64,000 bases of DNA from Competibacter_A sp037045685 (GCA_037045685.1 JBAOII010000011.1:1-64000), one strand, 5' to 3'; shown: positions 44,965 to 55,024, counted from the first letter of the stretch. A program made the numbers and translations. The notes: generated from the sequence alone by a model not told the origin.

Positions 44965-44979
44965 ATAGCCAATTTCTAT
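44965..44979. promoter_or_regulatory. OxyR-like half-site upstream of katA
   Basis: ATAG-N7-CTAT is exactly the half-operator of OxyR. It lies just upstream of an AT-rich minus-strand region with a possible -10 TATATA (44935-44940), about 160 bp before the katA ATG. The second half-site expected seven bases away is not conserved. Peroxide control of katA by OxyR is inference from one matched half. Confidence 0.4.
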
Positions 44980-45064
44980 TGAGCGGTCGGCCAACGGTCA
45001 ACGCTTCCCGCTGATTGGGCGCTATCATGGCGACCTTCAAATCCGACCACTCCCGATTTCTCGC

Positions 45065-47896
45065 ATGGACACCATCAAGATTCGCGGCGCTCGCACTCAC
45101 AATCTCCAGAACGTCGATCTCGATCTGCCCCGCGACCGGCTGATCGTGATCACCGGCCTGTCCGGGTCCGGCAAATCCTCGCTGGCGTTCGACACGCTCT
45201 ACGCGGAAGGCCAGCGCCGCTACGTCGAATCGCTGTCCGCCTACGCCCGGCAATTTCTGTCGCTGATGGAAAAACCGGACGTGGATCATATCGAAGGGCT
45301 GTCGCCGGCGATTTCCATCGAGCAGAAATCCACCTCGCACAATCCCCGCTCCACGGTCGGGACGATTACCGAGATTTACGACTATCTGCGACTGCTGTAC
45401 GCGCGGGCCGGCATTCCCCGCTGCCCGGATCACGCCATCGACCTGGACGCCCAGACCGTCGGCCAGATGGTGGATCAGGTGCTGGCGTTGCCGGAAGGCG
45501 AGTCGGCTTGATGCTGCTGGCGCCGGTGGTCAAGGAGCGCAAGGGCGAGCACGTCAAGCTGTTGCAGGAGTTGCTGGCCCAAGGTTTTCTGCGCGCCCGG
45601 ATCGACGGCGAGGTGATCGAACTGGACAGCCCGCCGCCGCTGGATTTGCGCCGCAAGCACACCATCGAGGTGGTGGTGGACCGGTTCAAGGTCCGCGACG
45701 ATCTCGGGTCTACGGCTGGCGGAATCGTTCGAGACCGCGCTGAAACTGGCCGACGGTATCGCGCGAGTGGCGTTCCTGGACGAGCCGGAGCGGGCGGAGC
45801 TGCTGTTTTCCGCCGGCTTCGCCTGTCCCGTCTGCGGTTACAGCCTGAGCGAGCTGGAGCCGCGCCTGTTCTCCTTCAACAACCCGGTCGGCGCTTGTCC
45901 GGCGTGCGACGGCTTGGGGGTCAAGCAGTTTTTCGATCCCGAACGGGTGGTGGCGCACCCGCATCTGAGTCTGGCGCGCGGCGCGGTGCGGGGCTGGGAT
46001 CGCGATAATTTCCATTATTTTCAATTGATCAAGGCGTTGGCGCGGCATTTTCGCTTCGAGGTGGACGCGCCGTTCCAGGAGTTGCCGGAGCGCATCCGCA
46101 AGGTCATCCTGCACGGCAGCGGCGGCGAAGCGATCGATTTCGACTACCAGAACAGTCGCGGCGAAACCACCCACCGCCGCCATGCGTTCGAAGGCGTGAT
46201 TCCCACCATGGAGCGCCGCTATCGGGAAACCGAATCGAACCTGGTGCGCGACGAGCTGGCGAAATATCTCAGCAGCCAGCCCTGTCCGTCCTGTCGGGGC
46301 GCGCGCTTGACCCGTTCCGCCCGGCATGTGTTCGTCGCCGGTCGGAGCGTGCCGGAGATCGTCGCGCTGCCCATCGGCGCGGCGCGGGAGTTTTTCGCGC
46401 AATTGAATCTGCCGGGCCGGCGCGGCGAAATCGCGGTCAAGATCGTCAAGGAAATCGGCGAGCGGCTGAATTTCCTGGTCAATGTCGGGCTGGATTATCT
46501 GAGCCTGGAGCGCAGCGCCGACACCCTGTCCGGCGGCGAGGCACAACGCATCCGGCTGGCGTCGCAGATCGGCGCGGGCTTGGTCGGGGTGATGTACGTG
46601 CTGGACGAGCCGTCCATCGGCCTGCACCAGCGCGACAACGCCCGGCTGCTGGCCAGCCTGTTGCGGCTGCGCGATCTGGGCAACACGGTGATCGTGGTCG
46701 AGCACGACGAGGACGCGATTCGCACCGCCGATCACGTCGTGGACATGGGGCCGGGCGCGGGCGTTCACGGCGGCCGGGTGGTGGCGCAGGGGACGCCCGC
46801 CGACATCGTGGCCCATCCCGACTCGCTGACCGGCGCTTATCTCGGCGGCCGGCGGCGGATCGAATTGCCGGCCAAGCGCACCGCACCCGATGCCAAGAAG
46901 CGACTGCGTATCGTCGGCGCCAGCGGCAATAACCTGAAAAATCTTGCGGTGGATATTCCGCTGGGGCTGCTGACTTGCATCACCGGCGTCTCCGGCTCCG
47001 GCAAGTCCACGCTGATCAACGACACCCTGTACCGCTACGCCGCCCGCGATCTGAACAACGCCAACGAGTCGCCCGCGCCCTGCCGCGATCTGCTGGGGCT
47101 GGAGCAGTTGGACAAGGTGGTGAACATCGACCAGAGCCCCATCGGCCGCACCCCGCGCTCCAATCCGGCGACGTACACCGGCCTGTTCACGCCGATCCGC
47201 GAGCTGTTCGCCGGGGTGCCCGAATCGCGCTCGCGCGGCTATCAGCCGGGCCGGTTCAGCTTCAACGTCAAGGGCGGGCGCTGCGAGGCCTGCCAGGGCG
47301 ACGGCGTGATTCAGGTGGCGATGCATTTCCTGCCGGACATCTACGTGCCCGTGCGACGTGTGCAAGGGGCAACGCTACAACCGGGAAACGCTGGACATCC
47401 GCTACAAGGGCCGCAACATCCATGAGGTGCTGGAGATGACGGTCGAGGATGCCTTGGCGTTCTATCAGGCGGTGCCGATGGTGGCGCGCAAGCTGCAAAC
47501 GCTGACCGACGTGGGGCTGAGCTACATCCGGCTCGGCCAGAATGCGACGACGCTGTCCGGCGGCGAGGCGCAGCGGGTGAAGCTGGCCCGCGAGCTGTCC
47601 AAGCGCGACACCGGCCAGACCCTCTACATCCTCGACGAACCGACCACCGGCCTGCACTTCCACGACATCGAGCAGTTGCTGAAAGTGCTGCACGAGTTGC
47701 GGGACCGGGGCAACACGATTGTGGTGATCGAGCATAACCTGGACGTGATCAAGACCGCCGACTGGATCATCGATTTGGGGCCGGAAGGCGGCGGCGGCGG
47801 CGGGGAAGTGGTGGCGGTGGGCACGCCGGAGGACGATTGTCCGTCATCCCGGACAGCCATACCGGCCAGTTTTTAGCGCCGGTGTTGGGGCGGTAA
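45065..47896 (+). CDS. uvrA: UvrABC excinuclease subunit A (several frameshifts)
   Basis: From ATG 45065 the gene encodes about 941 residues after removing six inserted bases (two near 45498, one each near 45709, 47353, 47836 and 47850). Two ABC ATPase cassettes are visible: Walker A VITGLSGSGKSSLAFD and CITGVSGSGKSTLIND, with signature motifs LSGGEAQRIRLAS and LSGGEAQRVKLA. Zinc modules are CPVCGYSL/CPACDGLG and CEACQGDGV/CDVCKGQRYN. The damage-recognition stretch PSIGLHQRDN is intact. The corrected C-terminus is DIVRHPDSHTGQFL to GR at TAA 47896. Nucleotide excision repair is essential to fitness, so multiple breaks in one conserved gene argue for sequence error. Confidence 0.95.
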
Positions 47897-47999
47897 AGCG
47901 GCGCGAGCGATTCGGGGTATCGGTCTCGGCGACTGCTATCATTGAATCATAAGTTGCGGCTCGATCCGTCCACCGAAACCGAAATTATTGGAGCGCGAT

Positions 48000-48650
48000 A
48001 TGGCTTTGCAAATCTGGCTGCTCAACCCATATCAGTTGCATTACAGTTGGGCCGAATTGTGCTCGCAAGTTTCAACTTTGATGAAACCGGTTGTCGGGTT
48101 GTACGACGCGAATAATAAGGTCAAATTCGGCTCGGTGTCGGTCAACAATCGGTACACGATACCGCCGATCACCGCCAGAGATCTCGCGATCTATGTGGTG
48201 CCCACCCCGAATTATGGTTTTGTCGGGACCGATTTCGGCAAGAGCGGCCATCGGAAAGATGCGGGTGGATTGACTTCGCCGCCTTCTGGCGGGCAGTCTT
48301 GCAGCGAAGTCTATGTCGGTGATGAGGAAATTGTCGGCGCGGATGGCGAGTTCATTCGGGTCGATACCTTGGAGAGGAATCCCAAGGGTGTCTTCGTGAA
48401 CAAAAAAGCGCCTCCCACATTTTTGGCGAAAGTCATTTATCACGAACTGATGCACTATGTGACACCGAAATGGTCGGCGGAGAAGCTGCACGACTATAAA
48501 GGGGTCAGTCTCGGAAAAGCGGTGACTAACGAGTACGCGCCGCAATCCGAGACGGACGTCAATATCCTCGCGGACCATCTGACAAAGCACGGTCAACGCT
48601 TCTGGACTGGCGCGTGGGAAGCTATGAGGACACGAGGCTACAAAGTGTGA
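48000..48650 (+). CDS. Putative zincin-like protein with HELMH motif
   Basis: ATG 48000 follows a GGAG ribosome-binding site, giving 216 residues. Toward the C-terminus is VIYHELMHYVTPKW, the HExxH signature of zinc metallopeptidases (about residues 147-151), and downstream NEYAPQSETDVNILADHL could supply a third ligand. The N-terminal ~130 residues are unique and hydrophilic (KFGSVSVNNRYTIPP). There is no signal peptide. The arrangement resembles immunity- or toxin-type zincins, but no family is recognised and substrates are unknown. It is monocistronic between uvrA and the clp genes. Confidence 0.5.
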   Translation: MALQIWLLNPYQLHYSWAELCSQVSTLMKPVVGLYDANNKVKFGSVSVNNRYTIPPITARDLAIYVVPTPNYGFVGTDFGKSGHRKDAGGLTSPPSGGQSCSEVYVGDEEIVGADGEFIRVDTLERNPKGVFVNKKAPPTFLAKVIYHELMHYVTPKWSAEKLHDYKGVSLGKAVTNEYAPQSETDVNILADHLTKHGQRFWTGAWEAMRTRGYKV

Positions 48651-49027
48651 GGATACGGTTGAGGCCCAACTGCCCGACCCGACAGGTGGATGCATATCGG
48701 TTTGGCGGATGAATGGCCCGGCCGATCCGGCCCCATAAAGTCGTTTTGTTGTCCGAATCAACGCTTGACCGACGGTCGCGGGTGATGGGACTCATCCGAG
48801 CCCCCGCTCACCGCAAGCCGGCGCGGATCGTCCAGCCGAGCCGGCGATGATTCTGCCCGCGCTGACGACCGGGAACGGCCCTTTGCGGCGGGCATGGCCG
48901 ACTGTTTGAGCTGGTTGAGCAAGCCTTTTTTGCACGATATCAGAGCCATGGTCTCGCGCTGGCCACCGCTCGACGAGCGGGCCGGAATCCCTGACGGCCG
49001 GCCGGGGTTATCGCCCGCCGATAGCTC
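48651..49027. other. Intergenic interval without a recognisable gene
   Basis: A 63-codon minus-strand frame (48758-48949) is basic and low-complexity with no homology, so it is not called. A GC-rich dyad near 48717-48734 (GGCCCGGCCGATCCGGCCCC) could be a weak terminator for the HELMH gene, but it lacks a T-run. Confidence 0.4.
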
Positions 49028-49055
49028 TTGAGGAAACTTGTGGGACGGGTATCAT
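49028..49055 (+). promoter_or_regulatory. Candidate sigma-70 promoter of clpS-clpA
   Basis: TTGAGG (49028-49033), a 16-bp spacer, and TATCAT (49050-49055) give a reasonable -35/-10 pair about 95 bp upstream of clpS. No other good promoter is visible in the interval. Confidence 0.45.
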
Positions 49056-49150
49056 CTAAGCTGTGTTAGTCGAGACAACGAGCGAAACATCCCGCGAATT
49101 CGCGTCGGTTTCGGGCGCTGTACCCCTCGTCAGACGTTTCAAGCAACGCT

Positions 49151-49477
49151 ATGAGCAAGGAATATCCATCGTCTCCCGACCAAGATCGCGGTTTGGTTGT
49201 AGAACCCGCCCGGCCCGAACTCAAGCAGCCGCCGCTGTTCAAGGTGGTGTTGCTGAACGACGACTATACCCCCATGGATTTCGTGGTGCGGATATTGGAA
49301 AACTTTTTCGGGATGAACCGGGAAAAGGCGACTCAGGTGATGTTGCACGTTCATACCCGTGGTCGCGGGGTGTGCGGGGTCTATACTCATGAGATTGCGG
49401 AAACCAAGGTGGCGCAGGTGAACGAGTTCTCCCGCCGACACCAGCATCCGTTGTTGTGCACCATGGAAGAGGCTTGA
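49151..49477 (+). CDS. clpS: ClpS adaptor for N-degron recognition
   Basis: 108 residues, starting MSKEYPSSPDQDRGL. The signature PPLFKVVLLNDDYTPMDFVV and VLENFF/VMLHVHTRGRGVCGVYTHEIA is canonical ClpS; the substrate-binding Asn-Asp and His are present. It delivers N-end-rule substrates and modulates ClpA. It is immediately upstream of clpA (gap 39 bp), as in most Gammaproteobacteria. Confidence 0.97.
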   Translation: MSKEYPSSPDQDRGLVVEPARPELKQPPLFKVVLLNDDYTPMDFVVRILENFFGMNREKATQVMLHVHTRGRGVCGVYTHEIAETKVAQVNEFSRRHQHPLLCTMEEA

Positions 49478-49516
49478 ATCAAAATAACCACCCCAGCGCG
49501 ATTCGAGGTGTGATTT

Positions 49517-51767
49517 ATGTTGAGCAAGGACCTGGAATTCTCCATCAATCTTGCTTTCCGCGAGGCGCGGGATCGGCGCCATGAGTTCATGACCGTGGAA
49601 CATCTGCTCTTGGCGCTGCTGGACAATCCGGCGGCGGCCGAGGTGCTGCGGGCCTGCGGCGCCCATCTGGACAAGCTGAAACGCGATTTGCAAGGGTTCA
49701 TCCGCGAGAACACCCCGGTGCTGAGTTCGGACGATCCCCGCGAGACCCAGCCGACGCTGGGATTCCAGCGCGTGTTGCAGCGGGCGGTGCTGCACGTTCA
49801 ATCATCCGGCAACAAGGAAGTCACCGGCGCCAACGTGCTGGTCGCGATTTTCGGCGAGCAGGAATCCCAGGCGGTGTTCTTGCTCAAGCAGCAGGAAGTC
49901 AGCCGGCTGGACGTGGTGAATTTCATTTCCCACGGCATTTCCAAAATTTCCGAGGAGCAGGAGTCGGCGCCGCCGCAAAACGAGGAGAACGCCGAAAACC
50001 AGAACGCCAAGCCGCTGGAGAACTTCGCGTCCAACCTCAACGAGCTGGCGCGGCAGGGCCGCATCGATCCCTTGATCGGCCGGCGCGAGGAGGTCGAGCG
50101 GACCGTCCAGATTCTCTGCCGGCGGCGCAAGAACAACCCGCTGTTCGTCGGCGAGGCCGGCGTCGGCAAAACCGCCATCGCCGAGGGTCTGGCCAAGATG
50201 ATCGTGGATGGCGAGGTGCCGGACGTGCTGCGCAACGCCACGATTTACGCCCTGGATTTGGGCTCGCTGGTGGCGGGGACCAAGTATCGCGGCGATTTCG
50301 AGAAGCGGCTGAAGGCGGTGCTGGCGCAACTGCGCAAGGAGCGCAACGCCATCCTGTTCATCGACGAGATCCACACCATCATCGGCGCGGGCGCGGCTTC
50401 CGGCGGCGTGATGGACGCCTCGAACCTGATCAAGCCGATGCTGGCCTCGGGCGACCTGAAGTGCATCGGTTCGACCACCTATCAGGAGTATCGCGGCATC
50501 TTCGAGAAGGATCGGGCGCTGGCGCGGCGCTTCCAGAAAATCGACGTGACCGAGCCGTCCATCGAGGAGACGTACCAGATTCTGCGCGGCCTCAAAACCC
50601 GCTTCGAGGAGCATCACGACGTCAAGTACGCCGACAAGGCGTTGCGCGCGGCGGTGGAGCTGTCGGCGCGCTACATCAACGACCGCCACTTGCCCGACAA
50701 GGCCATCGACGTGATCGACGAGGCCGGCGCCAGCCAACGGCTGCTGCCGGTCGCCAAACGCAAGAAGGTCATCAACGTCACCGATGTCGAGACCATCATC
50801 GCCAAGATCGCCCGCATTCCGCCCAAGACGGTGTCGTCGTCGGACAAGGACGTGCTGCGCAACCTGGAGCGCGATCTGAAGCTGGTGGTGTTCGGTCAGG
50901 ACGAGGCCATCGACATGCTGGCCAACGCCATCAAGATGGCTCGCGCCGGGCTTGGGCAACGAGCAAAAACCCATCGGCTCGTTCCTGTTCGCCGGGCCGA
51001 CCGGGGTGGGCAAGACCGAAGTCACCCGCCAGCTCGCCCGGATCATGGGGATCGAGCTGATCCGGTTCGACATGTCCGAGTACATGGAACGGCACACCGT
51101 TTCGCGGCTGATCGGGGCGCCGCCCGGTTACGTCGGTTTCGACCAGGGCGGCTTGCTGACCGACGCCATCCTCAAGCATCCGCACGCGGTTCTGTTGCTG
51201 GACGAGGTCGAAAAGTCGCATCCCGACGTGTTCAACCTGCTGTTGCAGGTGATGGATCACGGCACGCTGACCGACAACAACGGCCGCAAGGCCGATTTCC
51301 GCAACGTCATCGTCGTCATGACCACCAACGCCGGCGCCGAGCAAATGGACCGGCCCTCGATCGGCTTCACGCTACAGGATCACAGCACGGACGGGCTGGA
51401 AGCCATCAAGCGCTTGTTCTCGCCGGAGTTCCGCAACCGCCTGGACGCCATCGTCCAGTTCAAGGGGTTGACCCCGGCCACCATCGCGCAGGTGGTGGAC
51501 AAGTTCCTGATCGAGCTGGAAGCGCAGTTGGAGTCCAAGAAAGTCACCGTGGACGTGGATCGGGAGGGTCGGGCGTGGCTGGCCGAGCGCGGCTACGATC
51601 CCAAGATGGGCGCGCGGCCGATGGCGCGGATCATCCAGGAGAGCATCAAGCGGCGGCTGGCCGAAGAGCTGCTGTTCGGCCGGCTGGTGAACGGCGGCCA
51701 CGTCACCGTCACCGTGCGCGATGGCGACCTGCAAGTGGAAATTGCCGAGGAAGAGGCGGTACCGTAG
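49517..51767 (+). CDS. clpA: ATP-dependent Clp protease ATP-binding subunit ClpA (one frameshift)
   Basis: About 749 residues after removing one T near 50955 (GGGCTGGGC read as GGGCTTGGGC), restoring ARAGLGNEQKPIGSFLFAGP. Features are an N-domain (MLSKDLEFSINLAFREARDR), first AAA+ Walker A GEAGVGKTAIAEGLAK and DEIHTIIGAGAASGGVMDAS, and the second AAA+ module GPTGVGKTEVTRQLARIMGI with LLDEVEKSHPDVF. An IGL-type loop needed for ClpP docking lies before the C-terminal part. With ClpP it unfolds and degrades proteins. The break falls in a conserved linker and is presumably an error. Confidence 0.95.
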
Positions 51768-51855
51768 GGAAAAGCGCGATTACAGTCGGCAACCTGCGGG
51801 GGATGGGTTGCGGGCTGTCCGGTTTGGCAGGAGAAAGGAGTGCGGTGGGGATCGC

Positions 51856-52074
51856 TCAGCGCCCGCGATAGGTGATGCGCCCCTTGCTCAAGTCATAAGG
51901 GGTCAGTTCGACCTTCACCTTGTCGCCGGTCAGGATACGGATGTAGTGCTTGCGCATCCGGCCCGAGATATGGGCCGTAACCACATGGCCGTTTTCCAAT
52001 TTTACTCTGAACATGGTGTTGGGCAGGGTGTCCACCACGGTGCCCTCCATCTCGATATGGTCTTCTTTCGACAT
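51856..52074 (-). CDS. infA: Translation initiation factor IF-1
   Basis: A 72-residue OB-fold protein starting MSKEDHIEMEGTVVDTLPNT at ATG 52074 and ending KGRITYRGR. The internal block FRVKLENGHVVTAHISGRMR is invariant in the family. Convergent with clpA, 89 bp from its stop, as in many relatives. The longer frame upstream is not part of the gene. Confidence 0.98.
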   Translation of the reverse strand: MSKEDHIEMEGTVVDTLPNTMFRVKLENGHVVTAHISGRMRKHYIRILTGDKVKVELTPYDLSKGRITYRGR

Positions 52075-52223
52075 AAAACCTCGCTGGCAAGCCGTTTTCG
52101 GCCTTCTGAAAAGACTCGCAACCATAGCGGAAATCCCATGGCGCGGCAAGGGGATGATCGGGGACCGCCTCGCCGGCTCGCGTGACGCGCCGCCTCCCCC
52201 ACGCTTATCCGAAAGCATCCGGC

Positions 52224-52835
52224 ATGGCAACCCTCGAATTCTGGTTTGAATTCGCCAGCACCTACAGCTATCCCGCCGCGATGAGGATCGAGGCGCTGGC
52301 GCGTGAAGAAGATATTGCCGTCGTCTGGAAACCGTTTCTGCTGGGACCGATCTTTCGGCGGCAGGGCTGGACCGACTCGCCGTTCAATGTCTATCCCGTC
52401 CAGGGCCGCTATATGTGGCGCGATCTCGAACGCATCTGCGCGGATTTGAAGATACCGTTGCGCCGACCCTCGATTTTTCCCCGCAACAGCGTGCTGGCCG
52501 CGCGAGTCGCCTGCGCTTTCGCGTCGGAACCCTGGCTTCCCGAATTCGCGCGGCAAGTGTTTCGCGCCAACTTTGCCGACGATCTCGATATCTCCGAGCG
52601 CGAGGTCATCGCGATGTGTCTCGACCGGGCTGGAGTGTCGGCGAACGATAGCATCGCGCACGCCTTGGCGCCGGCCACTAAAGATCTGTTGCGGTCGCAA
52701 ACCGAACAGGCGGCGACCGTCGGCCTGTTCGGCGCACCGACTTTCATCGTCGGCCGAGAGATGTTCTGGGGAAACGATCGTTTGGAACGGGCGATTGCGT
52801 GGTGCAAATCGCCCGGTCTCGGCCAGAGCGTCTGA
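52224..52835 (+). CDS. 2-hydroxychromene-2-carboxylate isomerase/DsbA-fold protein
   Basis: 203 residues with the HCCA isomerase/DsbA-like start LEFWFEFASTYSYPAAMRIE, VVWKPFLLGPIFRRQGW, and the cis-Pro region GLFGAPTFIVGREMFWGNDR. The Ser of the FxSTYSYP motif replaces the DsbA CxxC, as in glutathione-dependent isomerases (kappa-GST type). The natural substrate is unknown; a glutathione-dependent isomerase or detoxifying role is the family expectation. It begins a run of co-directional genes to dsbB. Confidence 0.85.
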   Translation: MATLEFWFEFASTYSYPAAMRIEALAREEDIAVVWKPFLLGPIFRRQGWTDSPFNVYPVQGRYMWRDLERICADLKIPLRRPSIFPRNSVLAARVACAFASEPWLPEFARQVFRANFADDLDISEREVIAMCLDRAGVSANDSIAHALAPATKDLLRSQTEQAATVGLFGAPTFIVGREMFWGNDRLERAIAWCKSPGLGQSV

Positions 52836-52886
52836 GATGGCGGGCCGGCGGCGCTCCGATTTCGGCACCCTCTTCCGGGCGCTGTC

Positions 52887-53354
52887 ATGACCGAGCCGCG
52901 CAAGCATCTGCTGATCGTCTACCATACCCAGACCGGCCATACCCGAACCATGGCGAGGGCGGTGCTGCGCGGTGCCCGGCGGGTGCCGGAAGTCGAAACC
53001 CGCCTGAGAATGGCGTTGCGCGCCGGGCTGGAGGATCTGCTGTGGGCGCAGGGTTTGCTGTTGGGCACGCCGGAGAATTTCGGCTACATGTCCGGGGCGC
53101 TAAAAAATTTTCTGGATCGCACCTATTACCCGGCTCAAGGCAAAATTGGCGGATTGCCCTACGCGGTGTTCATCAGCGCCGGTAACGATGGAACCGGCGC
53201 TTTGACCGGCATCGAACGCATCGCCCGCGGTTATCCGTTCAAGCCCGTGTGCGATCCGATCATCGCCCGAGGCGAGCTGACCGCCGCCGTGCTGCAACGC
53301 TGCGAGGAATTGGGGGAAACCATGGCTTCGGGGGTGGCGTGGGGCATTTTTTGA
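52887..53354 (+). CDS. Flavodoxin-family NAD(P)H-dependent oxidoreductase
   Basis: 155 residues. The phosphate-binding loop HTQTGHTRTMARAV (TxTGxT) and the flavin-facing PENFGYMSGALKNFLDRTYY with FISAGNDGTGAL are typical of FMN-binding flavodoxin/WrbA-like proteins. No [Fe-S] motif. The stop overlaps the mtgA TTG start (TTGA), so the two are translationally coupled. Confidence 0.85.
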   Translation: MTEPRKHLLIVYHTQTGHTRTMARAVLRGARRVPEVETRLRMALRAGLEDLLWAQGLLLGTPENFGYMSGALKNFLDRTYYPAQGKIGGLPYAVFISAGNDGTGALTGIERIARGYPFKPVCDPIIARGELTAAVLQRCEELGETMASGVAWGIF

Positions 53355-54115
53355 AGGGACGATCATGGAAATGGCCGTTCCGGCGCAAAGCCGCCCGGCG
53401 GTCGCCGGCATCGAAACAGCGTTGGTGGGTCCGAATCGGGCGTGGTTTGTGGAAAGCGACATGGATCTTTCTGGCCGGTTCGCTGCTGTTGGTTTTGATA
53501 TTGCGCTGGCTGCCGTTGCCGACCTCTAGCGTGATCGTCCAGAACTGGGTTAAGGCGTCGTGGGCGGGTGCTGGCGCCACGGTCCGCTACGACTGGACGG
53601 CGTATCCGGCCATTTCGCCCCATGCCGCGCTGGCGGTGATCGCCGCAGAAGATCAGCGATTTCCCGTCCACCATGGCTTCGACCTCGTGGAAATTCAGGA
53701 CGCGCTGGAAGATCGGGAAGAAGGTAAACCGTTGCGCGGTGCCAGCACCATCAGCCAGCAGGTGGCGAAAAATCTGTTCCTGTGGTCGGGTCGCAGCTTC
53801 GTCCGCAAAGGGCTGGAGGCCTGGTTCACGGTATTGTTGGAGCTGCTTTGGTCCAAGGAGCGGATTTTGGAGGTCTATCTCAATATCGCCGAATTCGGCG
53901 ACTATACCTTCGGTGTGGAAGCCGCCAGCCGGCGGTTTTTCGGCAAGCCCGCCGCCCGGCTGACCGCCGACGAAGCGGCGCGCTTGGCGGCGGTGTTGCC
54001 CAATCCGCTGCGTTACCGGGCGGATAAGCCCTCGGGATACGTGCTCAAGCGCCAGCGTTGGATCGAGCGGCAGATGGGGCAACTGGGTGGCGTGGCTTAT
54101 CTCGACAAGCTGTGA
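53351..54115 (+). CDS. mtgA: Monofunctional biosynthetic peptidoglycan transglycosylase
   Basis: TTG 53351 is the only start in frame that leaves the full N-terminus (MKGRSWKWPFRRKAARR), giving 254 residues. One membrane helix (IFLAGSLLLVLILRWLPL) precedes the GT51 domain: AAEDQRFPVHHGFD with the catalytic Glu, RGASTISQQVAKNLFLWSGR, RKGLEAWFTVLLELLW with the second Glu, and ILEVYLNIAEFGDYTFGVEA. It polymerises lipid II glycan chains at the outer face of the inner membrane. It lacks a transpeptidase domain, as expected for MtgA. Confidence 0.95.
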   Translation: MKGRSWKWPFRRKAARRSPASKQRWWVRIGRGLWKATWIFLAGSLLLVLILRWLPLPTSSVIVQNWVKASWAGAGATVRYDWTAYPAISPHAALAVIAAEDQRFPVHHGFDLVEIQDALEDREEGKPLRGASTISQQVAKNLFLWSGRSFVRKGLEAWFTVLLELLWSKERILEVYLNIAEFGDYTFGVEAASRRFFGKPAARLTADEAARLAAVLPNPLRYRADKPSGYVLKRQRWIERQMGQLGGVAYLDKL

Positions 54116-54125
54116 CGGGGCGAAC

Positions 54126-54404
54126 ATGGAACCAAAACCGCGAGCGAGCATCACCTATTGCACCCAATGTCGCTGGCTGCTGCGAGCCGCTTGGCTGGCG
54201 CAGGAGCTATTGACCACCTTCGAGGAGGAGTTGGGGGAGGTGGCGTTGCGGCCCGGTACGGGCGGCGTGTTCGATATCCGGTTGAACGACGAGCTGATCT
54301 GGTCGCGCAAGCAGGAGGGACGGTTCCCCGAAGCGAAGGAAATCAAACAGCGGGTCCGCGACCGCATCGCGCCGGATCGCTCGCTGGGACATTCGGATCG
54401 TTGA
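54126..54404 (+). CDS. SelT/SelW/SelH-family (Rdx) redox protein
   Basis: 92 residues. CTQC (CxxC in the family's CxxU position) sits in ITYCTQCRWLLRAAWLAQEL, followed by VALRPGTGGVFDIRLND and a short helical tail. These thioredoxin-fold proteins often carry selenocysteine; here it is Cys, so no selenoprotein machinery is implied. It sits between mtgA and dsbB, consistent with an envelope or thiol redox theme. Confidence 0.88.
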   Translation: MEPKPRASITYCTQCRWLLRAAWLAQELLTTFEEELGEVALRPGTGGVFDIRLNDELIWSRKQEGRFPEAKEIKQRVRDRIAPDRSLGHSDR

Positions 54405-54436
54405 GCCCCCACATTCAAACGCTAATGGAAGTTGCC

Positions 54437-54973
54437 ATGCCCGATTCTCGAATGATGAATGCTGCCAGTGCCGGTAGCGATGGTTGGCTCTCTCGCCGAT
54501 CGCTCAATTTTCTGGGTTTCCTGGTGTGCGCCTGCGGGCTGGGCTATGCCTATTACGCCCAGCACGTTCAGGGATTCGAGCCCTGCCCGCTGTGCATTTT
54601 CCAGCGCTTGGCTTTGATGGCGGTCGGATCGGTGTTTCTGGCGGCGGCGATTCACGACCCGCGCGGCTGGGGCGCGAAAGCGTATGGCGTACTGATCGAC
54701 CTGACGGCGACGGTCGGCGCGGTCATCGCCGCCCGGCATGTCTGGTTGCAGCATCTCCCCCCCGAAGAGGCGCCGCGCTGTGGGCCGAACTTGGATTATA
54801 TGCTGCAAACCTTTCCGCTCGGCGAGACGCTGCGGGAAGTGTTGACCGGTTCCGGCGAGTGCGCCAAGGTGGATTGGAGCTTGCTGGGGTTGAGCATGCC
54901 GACATGGAACCTGTTGTTGTTTCTGAGCTTGGGAGCGGTCGGCTTGTTGGCCAATTGGCGGTTGCGCCGTTGA
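54437..54973 (+). CDS. dsbB: Disulfide bond formation protein B
   Basis: ATG 54437 (an in-frame ATG at 54425 is possible), 178 residues with four membrane helices. The DsbB motif CPLCIFQRLAL (first redox Cys pair) is present after the first helix, and the second pair is C in EAPRCGPN with C in GSGECAKVDW, forming the second periplasmic loop. It passes electrons from DsbA to quinones. A clear terminator follows. Confidence 0.95.
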   Translation: MPDSRMMNAASAGSDGWLSRRSLNFLGFLVCACGLGYAYYAQHVQGFEPCPLCIFQRLALMAVGSVFLAAAIHDPRGWGAKAYGVLIDLTATVGAVIAARHVWLQHLPPEEAPRCGPNLDYMLQTFPLGETLREVLTGSGECAKVDWSLLGLSMPTWNLLLFLSLGAVGLLANWRLRR

Positions 54974-54997
54974 ACCTTCGTCGCCGAACACCAAACC

Positions 54998-55024
54998 GAA
55001 AGGCCCCAAACGGGGCCTTTGTCG
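54998..55024 (+). terminator. Rho-independent terminator after dsbB
   Basis: GAAAGGCCCC and GGGGCCTTT form a 9-bp stem around AAAC, followed by a short T-containing tail. It lies 24 bp past the dsbB stop and near the end of the convergent Uma2 gene, so it may work in both directions. Confidence 0.8.

Noticed and set aside
245..51767. Programmed ribosomal frameshifting
   Set aside because: Breaks are scattered in many unrelated genes, lack slippery heptamers and pseudoknots, and are nearly all single-base insertions.
53249..53350. Upstream extension of mtgA
   Set aside because: It overlaps the flavodoxin gene entirely and has no family similarity; the coupled TTG at 53351 gives the normal MtgA length.
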